Shown here: piece by piece, positions 11,610 through 23,131 of the stretch | How the letters are laid out: each line of letters opens with the position of its first letter | How positions within the stretch are numbered: position 1 is the stretch's first letter | From: Mikania micrantha | Lineage: Eukaryota > Streptophyta > Magnoliopsida > Asterales > Asteraceae | Assembly: GCA_009363875.1 (NCBI GenBank) | Contig: CM018695.1 | Coordinates: 70,440,598 to 70,504,597 of the forward strand | Reading direction: 5' to 3' | Length of the DNA stretch: 64,000 bases | Notes under the pieces: model-generated | What the model was told of the DNA's origin: nothing | The model's database searches: none | Seen by the model: the letters and a program-made list of their open reading frames with translations, nothing else | Position numbers and translations under genes: made by a program

Positions 11610-13005
11610 GTCCTGTCCTCCTGCTAGCCGCGCTAGTTACCTGAGAATACAAGTTAGAAAAAGTGTCAACACAATGGTTGGTGAGTTCACAGGTTTTGAT
11701 ATACATATAGTAATAAAAGTGTGTCATGCTGTTTATCAAATGTTAGTACCGAGCCCTAGGCCCAAAGTGTCAGTGCGTCACTACCGAACTAGACTTGTTT
11801 GTCCTTGCCTCCGCTATGCCTCGTATGCATAGCAAGTTAGGTCAGAGTTTGCACGGGTTATGACATCGAGTCAACATAGTGCCCCGTGGGGTTAGTCATT
11901 CCCTAATGGATCCATCCAAATCTACCACGTTGTTCGTACATTAACGGTAAGACTTTGTGAGGGCTTAATACGAGTTCAACACTTAATGTTGTCCAATAAA
12001 CCAACATACACAATAAAATGTTTGTAATAGCAATAATGTTTGACTCGATGCAACTAGTATACTCCCCCTATTTAAAAGCGTTTGAAAAAGAGTAAAGAGG
12101 GGTCGTAAACTCACCTTAGTGATCAAGAAGTGAAATTTGCGTAAGCTCCTGCTCGTACGACGTGTCGGTCACCGGTAACCTATATCGTATAATGTTCGTG
12201 AGTTTGTGTAAGTGACCGTGCTAGTGTTTGTGCCCGTGTTTGTGTCCAACAACCCTCGGTTGTTCATGTTTGTCTGTGTCGGTCCATAATGACTGTGTTT
12301 GTTCGTGTTGGTCCACATTGACCGTGTTTGACAATGTTTGACCGTGTTTGACCAAGGTTGACCGTGTTAAGTCAACGACCCGTTGGTGAACCGTGTGACG
12401 GTTGTGAATCGTGTAGCAAGTGTGTAAGTGCTCGTTGTGTGCAAAACGCGCAAGTCGCGTCTATGGACAACTTACTATTTATAGTAAGTTTCCATTTTTA
12501 GAAAGTTCACAAAGCATAACAGTTTTAAAGTTCCAGCATGCTCATTAGTCCTACGTGATCATGTTAACACATAGCACGTCAGCATGCTCCGAAACTCGTC
12601 GCGTACCGCGAATGGGTTTCTTGTTGGGCCATAGCGTACCGCGATGGGCCCCCGGAGAGCCCAATAAGCCTGTTTCAATGGGTTTGATCCGTTCGTCGTC
12701 GTTTTCATGCTTCCGAACTATCGTTTGGCCTCGTTTGAACTTCCAAGTTCAAAGTGTGAGTGTTTCGTGAAGTTTCGAGTGTTGTGCTACACAATGTGCT
12801 TGACGGTCACCAACGTTCGTGTGTTTTGACACGTGTGTGCTGTTTGCCGATAATTCATCGAATTATCCTGTCGTGTTTCAATGTTCGTACAGTCGTGCCA
12901 CGTGTCACACTAAATTAATCTAATTCTAGTGCCACGTGTACACAAAGCATTTAAATATACATTTAAATAAATGATAATCTGACCTGGAAATTACGGGGTG
13001 TCACA
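11610..13005 (-). repeat. 5' LTR of the degraded gypsy, truncated and internally deleted
   Basis: It ends at GGTGTCACA directly before the TSD copy at 13006-13010. Relative to the other LTR it lacks about 1.24 kb at the 12583/12584 junction. It also lacks the terminal 309 bp next to the internal region, along with PBS and leader. The LTR fragment therefore joins the coiled-coil frame directly at 11609/11610. Confidence 0.88.
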
Positions 13006-14125
13006 CATCCTCGACGAGGACACGCCGTGGACTCGCTTGTTCGATCTCGCGGACCTGCCCACCTATCGGTTGATCACTGTGGAGTTTCTATCCACATTTA
13101 GATACCGAGCTCACCAGGCAGCAGTTCGGGAGGAGGATGACGCGGAGCTTCCTCCAGATATCGAGTTCTCCTTATGCGGCCAGCACTTCGAGATGTCGAT
13201 CGAGCGGTTCGCCGTGCACTTAGGCATCTATTACGAGCCGGAGACCGTTCGTGACGACTTCGCACAGGGGTTGGCGCAGGGGGAGGAGGGGGTTATGAGG
13301 GCCTGGTGGTCCCAGATATCATATACGCCCTTCACCGGCGCCCGGTTACGGGCCACGACGATCAGAGATCCACTGATCCGTTACATCCACCGCTGCATCG
13401 TGACGACCATCTCAGGTCGCGGTCAGAGCCAGGAGTGGGTGAAGATGACAGATCTGTTTTATCTGCACTCACTCATTGCTGGCAAGCTGTGCAACCTGGC
13501 ACGGTGTTTTGCATTGTACTACGTCTCCTTCTACCACCGACAGGAGCGCGGTACATTGTGGGGTGGCGCCTTTGTCACCCACATTGCCCGCAGCAGTGGC
13601 ATGGTTGACATGCTTGAGAATCTGTCGGCAATCGAGCCTCGTAAGCTCAATCGGCGGACGGTCATCAGCATGAAACTTGCCGCCGACATCCCGGGTCTGG
13701 GATTGCGGTTTATTGGGCAGGATGGCCGCCCGTTTCAGCCGGCCCAGGTCATTGTATTGCCAGACCAGCAGCAGCAGCAGCCGCAACAGGACGGTGGCCT
13801 GATGCCGGAGCCCGAGCCGATTCGGGAGGAGCCGGTTCAGTCACCGTCGCGCGAGGAGGAGCCTCCGCAGCATCCACCGCACGTTTACCGTGCGGTGCGC
13901 CTGACCGAGCCACTCGAGGCGTTGTTGCACCAGATTGCCGCCCGGTGCTACGAGACGGCTCAGCGGATGGCACGCATCGAGCGACGGCTCGATCGTTACG
14001 AGGATTTGGTCCAGTGGACAGTCGCGTCAGAGCATGCGCGACGGGACGGGACACAGCTTCCACCGTTCCCGGAGCCACGTGTCTACGCAGACGACGGATC
14101 GGACGCTGGACCATCCGGATCGTAG
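13006..14125 (+). pseudogene. Athila-ORF1-like protein, 3' part
   Basis: It continues the frame of 2908-3139 in phase after the gypsy insertion and runs to a TAG at 14123-14125, giving about 450 residues for the pre-insertion protein. The segment RLFDLADLPTYRL, followed by EFLSTF, a CGQHFEMSIERFAVHLGIY block, then IRDPLIRYIH and DLFYLHSL, follows the pattern of the ATHILA ORF-1 family. The molecular function of that family is not known. The C-terminal third has a Gln run, a Pro/Glu-rich linker and a short helix (RIERRLDRYEDL). This part has no internal stop, so the insertion is the only obvious lesion. Its GC content and codon use contrast with the AT-rich surroundings. A retroelement frame is more likely than a host gene. 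Confidence 0.75.
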
Positions 14126-14521
14126 TTCATTTTGTATTTTTGTATTTTGTTTCCTTGTATATAAAACAGTACAGTGTATATACGTATGTTTCTTTCTGCA
14201 TTTGTATTGTTTCTGTTTGTGTTGTTTAATATTTGCGCGAAAAACTTTATATCGTTTAAATTATTTTAATTAACGTAAACAAGCTAATTAGAAAATGAAA
14301 TATTTAGTTAAAACGACATTATGACGTTTAATTAACGTAATAGCCGTATATCGTTCAAATAACTTATATAATAAACGTATATCGTTAAAAATTAAATTTA
14401 AATACATAAATTAAGTTTAAATAAAATAAATAACACATATCGTTCAAATAATTCACGTATTAAACGTATATCGTTAAAAAATATTTAAATATGTAAATTA
14501 TGTTTAAATAAAATAAATTAA
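14126..14521. repeat. AT-rich 3' flank with an imperfect tandem duplication
   Basis: Two copies of a unit beginning CGTATATCGTTAAAAA start near 14368 and 14466. The unit includes TTTAAATAAAATAAAT, and the period is about 97 bp. The sequence before them looks like 3' untranslated DNA of the preceding frame. No gene. Confidence 0.6.
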
Positions 14522-14735
14522 CTCAAGACGGCCCGTACGGGCCGTACCAAGGTTTATCAAAACTGGTTGACACCCAAAATGGCTTGGAAAAATAAGGTTG
14601 GGCCAAGACGGGCCGTACTGACCAGTACGGCCCGTCCCACAGAATGTTTCACTGATTTCAAAAAATTCTCTGGAATGTTTGTCTGTACTCAATACCGGGC
14701 CGTAATGGCCAGTACGGCCCGTATTGGCTCGCAGG
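14522..14735. repeat. Cluster of paired ACGG(G/C)CCGT dyads, downstream group
   Basis: Three pairs lie near 14525, 14605 and 14695. They include GACGGCCCGTACGGGCCGT, GACGGGCCGTACTG followed by ACCAGTACGGCCCGTC, and CCGGGCCGTAATGG followed by CCAGTACGGCCCGT. They belong to the same family as 2585-2848, so the interrupted ORF1-like frame is bracketed by these clusters. Confidence 0.82.
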
Positions 14736-15500
14736 GATGTAAAAATATAAAAGTGAGGTGTCCAAATAAAATGGTTCAAAGAAAAAGAGGAAAGGATGAA
14801 TAATAAATAAATAATTTATGCTGTCACCAAAAACAGCTTTGAATTAAAGTGGACTGTTTAGGGTCAGAAAAAGTGTACGAACCGAATCAGACAGTTCGGA
14901 CGAGTGGTTTCTGATAAGAACGCTTCTCGGACGTACAACACTTGCACAGATTTATGGGTGTGAGGGTTCTGTTTTCACCACACTCCACCTATCGGTCCCT
15001 CCCTCCTTTTGAGTTTATGGGGTATTATTGTCATTTTACATTCAATTTCATTGGATTCTTTTTAAACATTTATTTTTTTAAAATATATATATATATATAT
15101 ATTAAGAAAACTATTTTTTATATTCCTTACAAATCTCAAGCATTGGACTTCCTTCGACCTTCATGACTTTCGAGAAGAGTATCCAATTAAAGCTTGATCA
15201 CTCATCTTCAAAAATCGGTTTTAAACCGAATTAGGAAAAAAAAACAATTTTAAACCGATTTTAGAATCGCACTAGTTTGGGCAAAAATCCGATCTGTGCC
15301 CCTCTACATTTGAGATGAAGCATTTGTGGATGCTTATAGTATGTGTCATTTTATTGACATTTTGATACAGTAATTAATATTACATAAAGCATGAGTTACA
15401 CAAGTGTGTGTATTATATCATGTGAAAACTTTATCTTAAAATAATTTACATTTAACACATACAAAAAATTGTTTTTGTTTTGGGATGCCCTAATACTGAT
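14736..15500. other. Gene-free AT-rich DNA
   Basis: It includes a short (TA)n tract near 15082-15101 and otherwise shows nothing I can assign. An edge of the transposon that contains the dyad clusters may lie here, but no terminal repeat could be matched inside the window. Confidence 0.5.
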
Positions 15501-16022
15501 CAGTGTTGTAAAAATCGGCTTAGGCGGCACCTAGGCGCTAGGCGCCCACCTTCTGTGTAATTTTTGGCCTAGGCGGTGCCTAGGCGCTAGGCGGTGCTAG
15601 GCGGCCTAGGCGGCCCGATCAGATTTTTATTTTTTTTCACTTTTTTGACTTTTTTTGGCTTTTTTTGACTTTTTTATGGTAAAAAGGGACCTATTTCATG
15701 ATTATTTAGACATTTCTCAATCAAAAATCTTTAATATGTCTCTGAAACATCGAATTCAAGCAGTTAACATCGAAATTTATCTCTAAACTTTGAACTCAGT
15801 GTTTAAGTTTGCACTTTAAAGTACTTTTTTTAGTATATTTAAGTATATATTTTAAAATTATTTGAAGTATTATATTAAATTATTGATATTGATGTGTGTA
15901 TATAATATATATTTGTAAAATTACATATAAAAATTCCAATCCGCCTAGCGCCGATTAATCCCGATTAATCCCTAGGCGGTACCTCGCCGCCCGACTAGCG
16001 CATAGCGACTTTTACAACCATG
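15501..16022. mobile_element. hAT-type MITE, copy 1 (8-bp TSD ATACTGAT)
   Basis: The termini CAGTGTTGTAAAAATCG and CGACTTTTACAACCATG are imperfect inverted repeats. They are flanked by ATACTGAT at 15493-15500 and 16023-16030. GC-rich subterminal CTAGGCGG repeats occur at both ends around an AT-rich middle. No coding capacity. A second copy with a different TSD is at 60390-61144. Confidence 0.88.
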
Positions 16023-16615
16023 ATACTGATAAAGCAATTTGTAAGGATATGTAATTACAAAAAACAGATCCTCAAATACGATTCCCACATTGTCTTTTAC
16101 GAGCAAACGAAAAGGAAATTCTTAAAAATACGTGACTAAGGAAAAGGTAATTTTTAAGATACATGAATACAAAAACAAAAGGCACTATCTATCTATTTTA
16201 ATAAATAAATATTTTTAGAAACACATATCATGTTTTTAATCTCAGAATTGTTTTTTTTCCCTCTTTCATATTAAATACTTATGACATTTTTTTATAGAAT
16301 TTCAATTTTTTTGACTTTTTTGTATTCAATAGTAATGATATTATTCAATATGGTAAAATAATATAATTAAATTATAAATTACATTTTTTATACTTTTATT
16401 AGTATTTTCAAAAAATATATGATATGTTATTTAAAATAAATAATTCAAAATTATTTATTTAAATGTGTAATACACAAGCTTTTAACTAACTATATATTAT
16501 AAAAGTTTGTAACAAACATGTGTAATACACATGCTTTTAAAAAATGATTTGTGTACCACTTACTTATCATATATTTTTCTATACAACTATTAGCATAAAG
16601 GATCATCAAGAAAAG
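16023..16615. other. Gene-free AT-rich DNA
   Basis: Long A/T runs, no supported frame, and no terminal-repeat structure that I could pair. Confidence 0.5.
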
Positions 16616-16985
16616 TGTATATATATAGGGGATTAATAAAATGAAAACCTTGTTTTAGTGAGAAAACCATGAAAACTCATGTAAAACGAACGTATTTTTT
16701 TTTGAAATTTTTTTTACAGGTTTGTAACATTATTTGGCACATTTTTATAAAAAAAATCAAAAAAGCGCCGAAGAAATATTTTTTAAAAAAATATTTTTTA
16801 AGTTTTTTTTACGTTGTAAAACATACGTAACACTGAGTCACATCTGACGTAAACACTGTACGTTTTTACGTATGTTTTACAAATTTTTTTTTTAGTTGTG
16901 TTACGTATGTTTTACACAGCGGTTTGCTGAGTTTTCACAATAAAAAGTAGTTTTCAAAGCATTTTTTTACTAGAAATTCGTGTTA
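16616..16985. mobile_element. MITE-like copy related to the one at 36714-37056
   Basis: It begins in a (TA)n tract followed by GGGG and shares over 300 bp with 36714-37056, including AATGAAAACCTTGTTTTAGT and the GTTTTACGTATG-type palindromes in the middle. Its right end is less clear than in the other copy. No coding capacity. Confidence 0.65.
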
Positions 16986-18654
16986 AGTCAAATCCTTAGA
17001 TTAAAAAAGAGAGACTTTCTTTGTTTTTTTTTTATATAACTTTACTATTAGGACCCAAGTTCATCCAAAAGTTAATGGATGGCCAAAGCAAACATGAGAC
17101 TAAAGTTGCCAAGGTTCGAGTTTGACTAGTTTTGTTTTGAAAGAGTTTTATTCAACTTGTTTAGAGTTTTATTTTTAAAGCTTGAGCTTGGTTAGTAAAA
17201 GTTTTCAAACTCAAATTCGACAAAATTATTATTAATTAGTTTATTTATTTTTTTATTATATATATATATATATATATTTATAGTGCACTTTTCATATACA
17301 TACATATATAATTTTACTATATTCCTCGTAATTTTATAAATAAAAATACCGATTAAGCTCGTGAGCTTGATATGTGAAGCTCGAACTCAATATAACCGTG
17401 TCATATACTCATATTTCAGGCTCGAGCTTGAGTTCGGGCTCATTTAAGCTCTACTCATTCAGGCTTGTTATCGTTTCGATTTCAAGTTTCTTACGAGGTG
17501 ATCGACTTAATTCGTTAACACCGTAGCCATATGTGTAAATTATCATAACATGATCATCACCATAGAGTTAGGTATATAAAAAAAGACAAGTTATCTCGTG
17601 ATATTACCTAGACATTTGTGATAAAACTATTTTATTTATGATTTTTTAAAATGATAACACACTTAAATTGATGGATAAGTTTGTTAAATTACGCTTAATA
17701 ATAGTTGAGATCGGGTTATACACTGAATTTTTTTTAAAAATGTGCTAGGTTAATAAATTTAAAAAAAGGTGAATTCGTATGCTGGTTCAAAAGATACGTC
17801 ACCTTGGTAGTTACACTCCAAAAATAAATTAATCTTACAATTAATTGTAAATTTCCCACTAGAAGAATGACAACAAAAGCATTAATTAGGTGTACAAATT
17901 AATTAGCAAAAGTCCTTAAAAGATTCATTACTAAGTATAAACGTATAATATTATAATGGACCACCAACCTAATTAAGTATAGCATTATTTTTGGGCATTA
18001 TCTCTTTTATTTATGATAATCAATTATCAGAAATAATAACGTGTCTTTAATAAACTGTTTAAAAGTGAAACTAGTCTTTTTTTTTTTTTTTAACAACAAA
18101 ATTTTCCACTATTGTCCAATATAGAGCTAGATACCTCAACCTATTTTAGAGAAGAACACATTAACACACCTTGATATCCTTTAAACAAATGTCCTCTTGT
18201 TAAATTGAGACCAGTCTTACAAGAATAAAGACCAAATTAAATTTGCGAAAGTTAATTCTATTACTATATATAGTAACACTAAATACCGGGATACATCAAT
18301 ATTTGATACCCTTAATAAAGCATAAAATATCGTATAATAATGAGGTGACAACTTCATTGGAATTATATTTAATAGGGTTGGATAAAGTAGAAAAATACTT
18401 TTTCTTAAAAAGAGTGGAACTATTAATATTTGACATGTGTCATGTTATAAACATAAAAACAATAATTCATAAAAAAAATAAAATCCAATACAAAAAACAA
18501 AATTAAGTATAAAAACAATATTCAGTTTAAAAAAATCCATTACAAAAATAAAAATAAAAATGTAATATAAAAAATAAAAAATTCAGTACAAAAAATAAAA
18601 AAAGTAGTATAAAAAAAATTAAACACCAAATATTCTTATACAGAAAAATACATA
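16986..18654. other. Gene-free AT-rich DNA with a degenerate repeat
   Basis: 17100-17520 holds a degenerate GAGCTTGAG/AGCTCGA-rich repeat around a (TA)n core near 17257-17276, probably an old MITE. The remainder has long A/T runs and no supported gene. Confidence 0.45.
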
Positions 18655-18850
18655 ACAACCGGTTCCGGTTTTTGGCCGGTTCCAACCGGTTTTTGCCCGG
18701 TTTCTGTTCGGGTTTTGACCGGTTCCGGTTCGGGTTTAGCCAGTTAAAGGTGAAACCGGTTCCGCTTTTGCTTTTTTCGGTTTCGATTTCTCTGAGAACC
18801 GGAACCGCTCGTATCCAGTTCCAAAACTGGTTTTTTTGCCCACCTCTAAT
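18655..18850. repeat. GGTTCCGG/CCGGTTCC-rich repeat, probable hAT-type MITE fragment
   Basis: It consists of dense repeats of ACCGGTTCCGG and CCGGTTT and ends in GCCCACCTCTA, a common terminus of plant hAT-type MITEs. The left terminus was not identified. Related sequence occurs at 41780-42056. Confidence 0.5.
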
Positions 18851-19970
18851 GTATATTCGATATGTTCAGAAATCGGTTGTACGAGATATCATATCTTCAT
18901 TTTTTTATGACAAACATGAATATTAAAGGGAAAGAAAGGATAGGGATATTAATTGCAAATACACTTTTTCTAACTTTTAATAATTACATAAACTAAAATA
19001 TGGACAAACTTTTCTTTTTCCTTATCTTGTGGCAAAGGTAACATGTTCACTTTTAGCATAAAAATTCACATCCACGTACGCTCTTTCTTCTTTTGAGTAT
19101 ATATTTGAGGAACAAAACAGACATTTTTTTTTTGAACGGCCAACGACATTTTTTTTTTGAACAAAACAGACATTGCTTGCAATCTTTTACATATAAAGGT
19201 TTAGTTTTTGCTTTCAGTATATCTTTTTTTTTACTAATATATATAGTTTTATAAATTAAAAGAAATTGATAACTACGTAGAAACATTAGCTAGAAAAGGA
19301 TTAGAGACGATCGAAATGTATCTCTCTTTTTTACAAAATATACACGTGTTGTCTTATCAACTTCATCATATCAACATATCGATCAATTTATAGCTTCAGC
19401 TGTTTAATAAACTGTTTTTTTTTCTAAAATGATCGAGTGTTTGCTGTAAAAAATAAATGAATTGTTTATTTGTTTCGTGTTGTGTGTTTGCAACATACAT
19501 ATGTAATTTTTTTATTTATGTTATTATTATGCATATATACATACACACACACACGTGACACATATTAGTATATATAATTAAAAAGCATGAAAAGGAAGAT
19601 GTCTGATTCATGTAGTGACATTTTGAAAATTTAGACTTAAACCATCAGAAGTTTTTTAACTTTGAAAAGTAGTAAACATAGACACAGGTATTAAATTTGA
19701 AAAATTTGCTTAGAGATTTGAGTTTTGTTTAAATTTAGGATATTTGCTTAGAGATTTGAGTTTTTCTATTAATTCAAACGATTGATGAGACAGATTTTGT
19801 GAGTAATTTCTATTATTTTTATAATATATTTGTGAGAATTTTGTATGATTTTATGTTTTTATGAAAAAATTGTATAGAGTTCGTGATGACAGATTTGATT
19901 TTGTTATGCAACTTATGCTTCTGCAAATAATATATAATACATGTTCTCGAGAGTGTACTGTGATAACCCG
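18851..19970. other. Gene-free DNA with two short local duplications
   Basis: A poly(T)-containing unit (GACATTTTTTTTTTGAAC) is duplicated at about 19120-19170. TTTGCTTAGAGATTTGAGTT is repeated at about 19705 and 19745. Otherwise AT-rich with no gene. Confidence 0.5.
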
Positions 19971-19998
19971 TCGCAACGCGCGGGGTGAATAAACCTAG
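19971..19998 (+). mobile_element. 3' end of a Helitron-like element
   Basis: A GC-rich hairpin sequence (CCCGTCGCAACGCGCGGGG) is followed after eight bases by CCTAG and then T. This is the CTRR end of a Helitron inserting between A and T. The 5' terminus was not located. Confidence 0.6.
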
Positions 19999-20156
19999 TT
20001 ATTAATTAGGAATAAATAAAATTTAACAGGATTATAATATAATGGAATATGTTTTTAAAAGCATATTTAATTGAACAATTTTGTAAATACACTTGTGGAG
20101 TTGCTAGAAATATATTCAATTCTTGGACGAACTGTTAAAAAATAATCGTATTCAAT

Positions 20157-21055
20157 TCTTTTACTATACTATTAAAATAAAGTGTCCATCTATAATGATT
20201 AATTTAACTTATTAATGATCCATTTATTTATTACAAAACTAAAAAACTATTTGATAGCATGTTCAAACACAGAAAAAGATATCTATCTTGTTGTCTGAAT
20301 GTACGTCTGTATACCTGTGTGTAAGTGTGCATTAAATAAACACAGTGAAAATAAGAAAAGTGCATAAAGAAGTAAAAGAAAAAAGAAAGAAGAAAATTAA
20401 ATTGTAAATATGTTTCATACTATTTTTGGTATTTCACTTTTAAATTATAAGTTTTATAAATTACTTGTATATTTCAAAATTTTAAACATTTGTAAGAAAT
20501 ACAATCCTTAAGTGATGTTTATTTGCTCACACATGTGAGAGTGATTTGGTGATTTAAAAACTGAATGTGTTACAAATGTATGTTTAAAGTATAAGACTAT
20601 TGAATAATTTATAAAACTCAGGAATTAATAGTAAAATACTAGCAAACAAAAAAGAAATCTTGACAATTAATCAAAAAAGAATGATCAACGAGTTCAATGT
20701 TAATATGACCCAATAATAATCTACATATTCTAGCAAAAAAAGGTTTTTAAGGATATATGATGTGTTTCTATAGCATTTTAATTTTGATTTCTCACATAGT
20801 TTTTCTTTAAATAAATTTTGTATTAAATAATTAAAAAAATACATTTTAATACATTAAAAATATATTAATATATTAAAAACACACTTCTAAAGATATCAAA
20901 TTATAAGTATGTTATTACTTAAAATATTAAATCATAAGAAATTTTAGTCATATATTATATTAAAAATCCTCTTATATTGTTAATTAAATTATCATTGGTG
21001 ACATTTTATTATATGTTTTTATTCAACTCGTGTAATACAGATGATCACAAACTAG
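20157..21055 (+). mobile_element. Non-autonomous Helitron-like element (about 0.9 kb)
   Basis: It starts TCTTTTACTATACTATTAAA, typical of plant Helitron 5' ends, and ends ACTAG followed by T. A weak hairpin (GTGTAATACA) lies shortly before the end. No helicase or Rep frame is present. The ends are reasonable but the hairpin is degraded. Confidence 0.55.
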
Positions 21056-21449
21056 TTTTCTTATTAATTAATCTAGAAGTTACTCGCAGCTGTGAAAGAG
21101 CTAAAGAAAAATCAGTCATCATAATTGAGTTTTAAAATCTAGTTTCACCACTTTTTTAAATTTAAATATCTTTGATACGTTATTATTGTTCCCTTAGAAG
21201 AAAATTTCACCATAAAGGGTTTCATTTTCTTTGTATAAATAATGAAATGTAGGGTATGTGTTTATGTATTAAATGACAATTCAAGGGTCTAATACGTGGA
21301 GCATCCATATATGTATCAAGAGACCAAGAGTGAAACTAAATCAACCACAATCAGGATCGTCTCAAAGACTTTTGAGGATAAAACGAACTTATAAATTTAA
21401 GCCCTTTCATAATTTTTTTTAATTCATCTTTGTTTACACACAAAAGAAT
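21056..21449. other. Gene-free DNA
   Basis: No supported gene and no paired termini. Confidence 0.5.
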
Positions 21450-22020
21450 ATAATAAAATAGGTATAATGACATATATCTCCTACTTTTGATGTCTAACTA
21501 TATATATACCCAACTAAAAATTTTAATTACATATATACCATTCTTTTGAGTTCTAATTACATATATACCCGACTAAAAAATTTAAATACATATATATATA
21601 TATATATACACACCCAACTTTACTCTCTTTACACATTGTAACCCTTTGAATGTAAACATAAATAAACACTACATTTTTTACGACTTCAACTGCGTCAATT
21701 AAAAATGAAAAAAACAAGAAAAAAAGAAGAAAAACACTAAAAAAAACGAAATAAAAATGTAAAATAGGGGTATATTTGAAGCAAGAGTAAAATAGTTATA
21801 ATAAAATTTTTTTAAAGTAACGGTAAAACAATAATTCCTTAATTCATTTTAATTAAAACGAGTATATTTGAAATTTTTATAAATAGAGGAGGGGATATAT
21901 GTAATAAAATTTTGGATTTGGTATACATGTAATAGATGAATTTATAGGGGTATATGTAATTAAAATTTTGGATTGGGTATATATAATAAATGAAATTTAT
22001 AGGGGCATTTATGTAATTGT
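21450..22020. mobile_element. Foldback-type MITE rich in TACATATATACCC
   Basis: The left half repeats ATTACATATATACCC-type units with AACTAAAAATTTTAATT. The right half carries their reverse complement (GGTATATGTAATTAAAATTT near 21949-21968). A short (TA)n lies near 21594-21608. No coding capacity; exact ends not fixed. Confidence 0.55.
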
Positions 22021-22039
22021 CCCAATAAACACAAAAAGT

Positions 22040-22731
22040 GTTGATGTTTAGGGTTGTAAATAAGTCAAACAAATGAAATACAAACGAGGTCATATTCATG
22101 TTCAATTATTTAACATTTAACTTGTTAATAAATAGTTCATTAACACTAATTAACTGAACACAAATTCTTGTTTTTGTTTATCTATTAAGGAATTAAAATT
22201 GTTCACGGACGTAAACGTACATGTATTATTTAAAAATAGAAATGAATATTTTCAATTTTAAATATTAGGCATTGTCATCATACATAAATATAAAGTCAAA
22301 CACTTTATAATTAAATTAAAAAAGACATATCTAAATATAAAATAAAATAAAGAAATAATAATTGTAATTGAAATTACCTTAATGTTTCAAAAATTTTAGT
22401 TTTAAATTACTATGTTTTTAGCAAGATACAAATTACAAATGATTATATTTTTAGTTTAAATGTTATGTGTTAAACTAAAAATAAAAAAGTAAGAACATAA
22501 ACATATTTAATAAATTAACATAATAAATGAACATAAACTAAAGTAAGAGAACATAAACGAACACATCAACAGATGTTTATGAACACAAATAAACGAGCAC
22601 GCCCTATGTTCATTTTTGTTCAATTAACCAAATGGATAAAATTCTTATTCATGTTTGTACATTTATTATACAAACAAACATTAACGAGTTTTTTGTCAAA
22701 CGGTCCATGAACAGCTCATTAAGGCTATAAG
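22040..22731. mobile_element. hAT-type MITE-like repeat of the GTAAACGAAC family
   Basis: It begins TAGGGTTGTAAATAAG and is filled with AACGAACA/TGTTCAT-type repeats, like the better preserved copy at 42065-42609. The right end at about 22729 coincides with the target site of the young gypsy element. Confidence 0.5.
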
Positions 22732-23131
22732 TGAGAGGCCCCGAGCCCCTCGGTTGGTAATCATCAAACCCATACTCTTTAAAACATATTTACATTACCA
22801 TAGCAGCGGAATTTAAGGCGATTACATAAAATATTATATAAACCTAAACAAACATTAATACATAGCTCATATCTTTATTAGATTTATAACATAGCCAGTC
22901 TATGCCAGGGGTAGTCTTCAACGTATGCCATGAGCCCTCCTGGTCTCCTTTCTCAACTATTCAACCTGATATGCATGTAAAACAAGTCAGCTTTATGCTG
23001 GTGAGTTCTAAATTCATTTCTTAGAAAATCCTTATACATAACAAACCTGTTCTCATATCATAATTTCATAACATACATAGCATTGTAACATAATTACATA
23101 ACATACGTATCATCATAACATCATTCATACA

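Larger units (their letters stand above)
3140..13005 (-). mobile_element. Degraded Ty3/gypsy retrotransposon, Tekay-like chromovirus, nested in the Athila-ORF1-like frame
   Basis: The element runs on the minus strand. From 13005 downward it shows a truncated 5' LTR, an unassigned coiled-coil frame, a gag-pol frame with many lesions, a polypurine tract, and a full-length 3' LTR ending at 3140. The TSD is CATCC at 3135-3139 and 13006-13010. The ends read TATCACACC and GGTGTCACA, so one terminal TG has become TA. The 5' LTR has lost its 3' end together with the primer-binding site, so the copy cannot replicate. The long LTRs and the chromodomain-like tail after integrase favour the Tekay (Del) lineage. 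Confidence 0.9.

Noticed and set aside
14942..15166. 74-codon frame
   Set aside because: AT-rich, Phe/Ile/Tyr-rich translation across a (TA)n tract with no homology I recognise.
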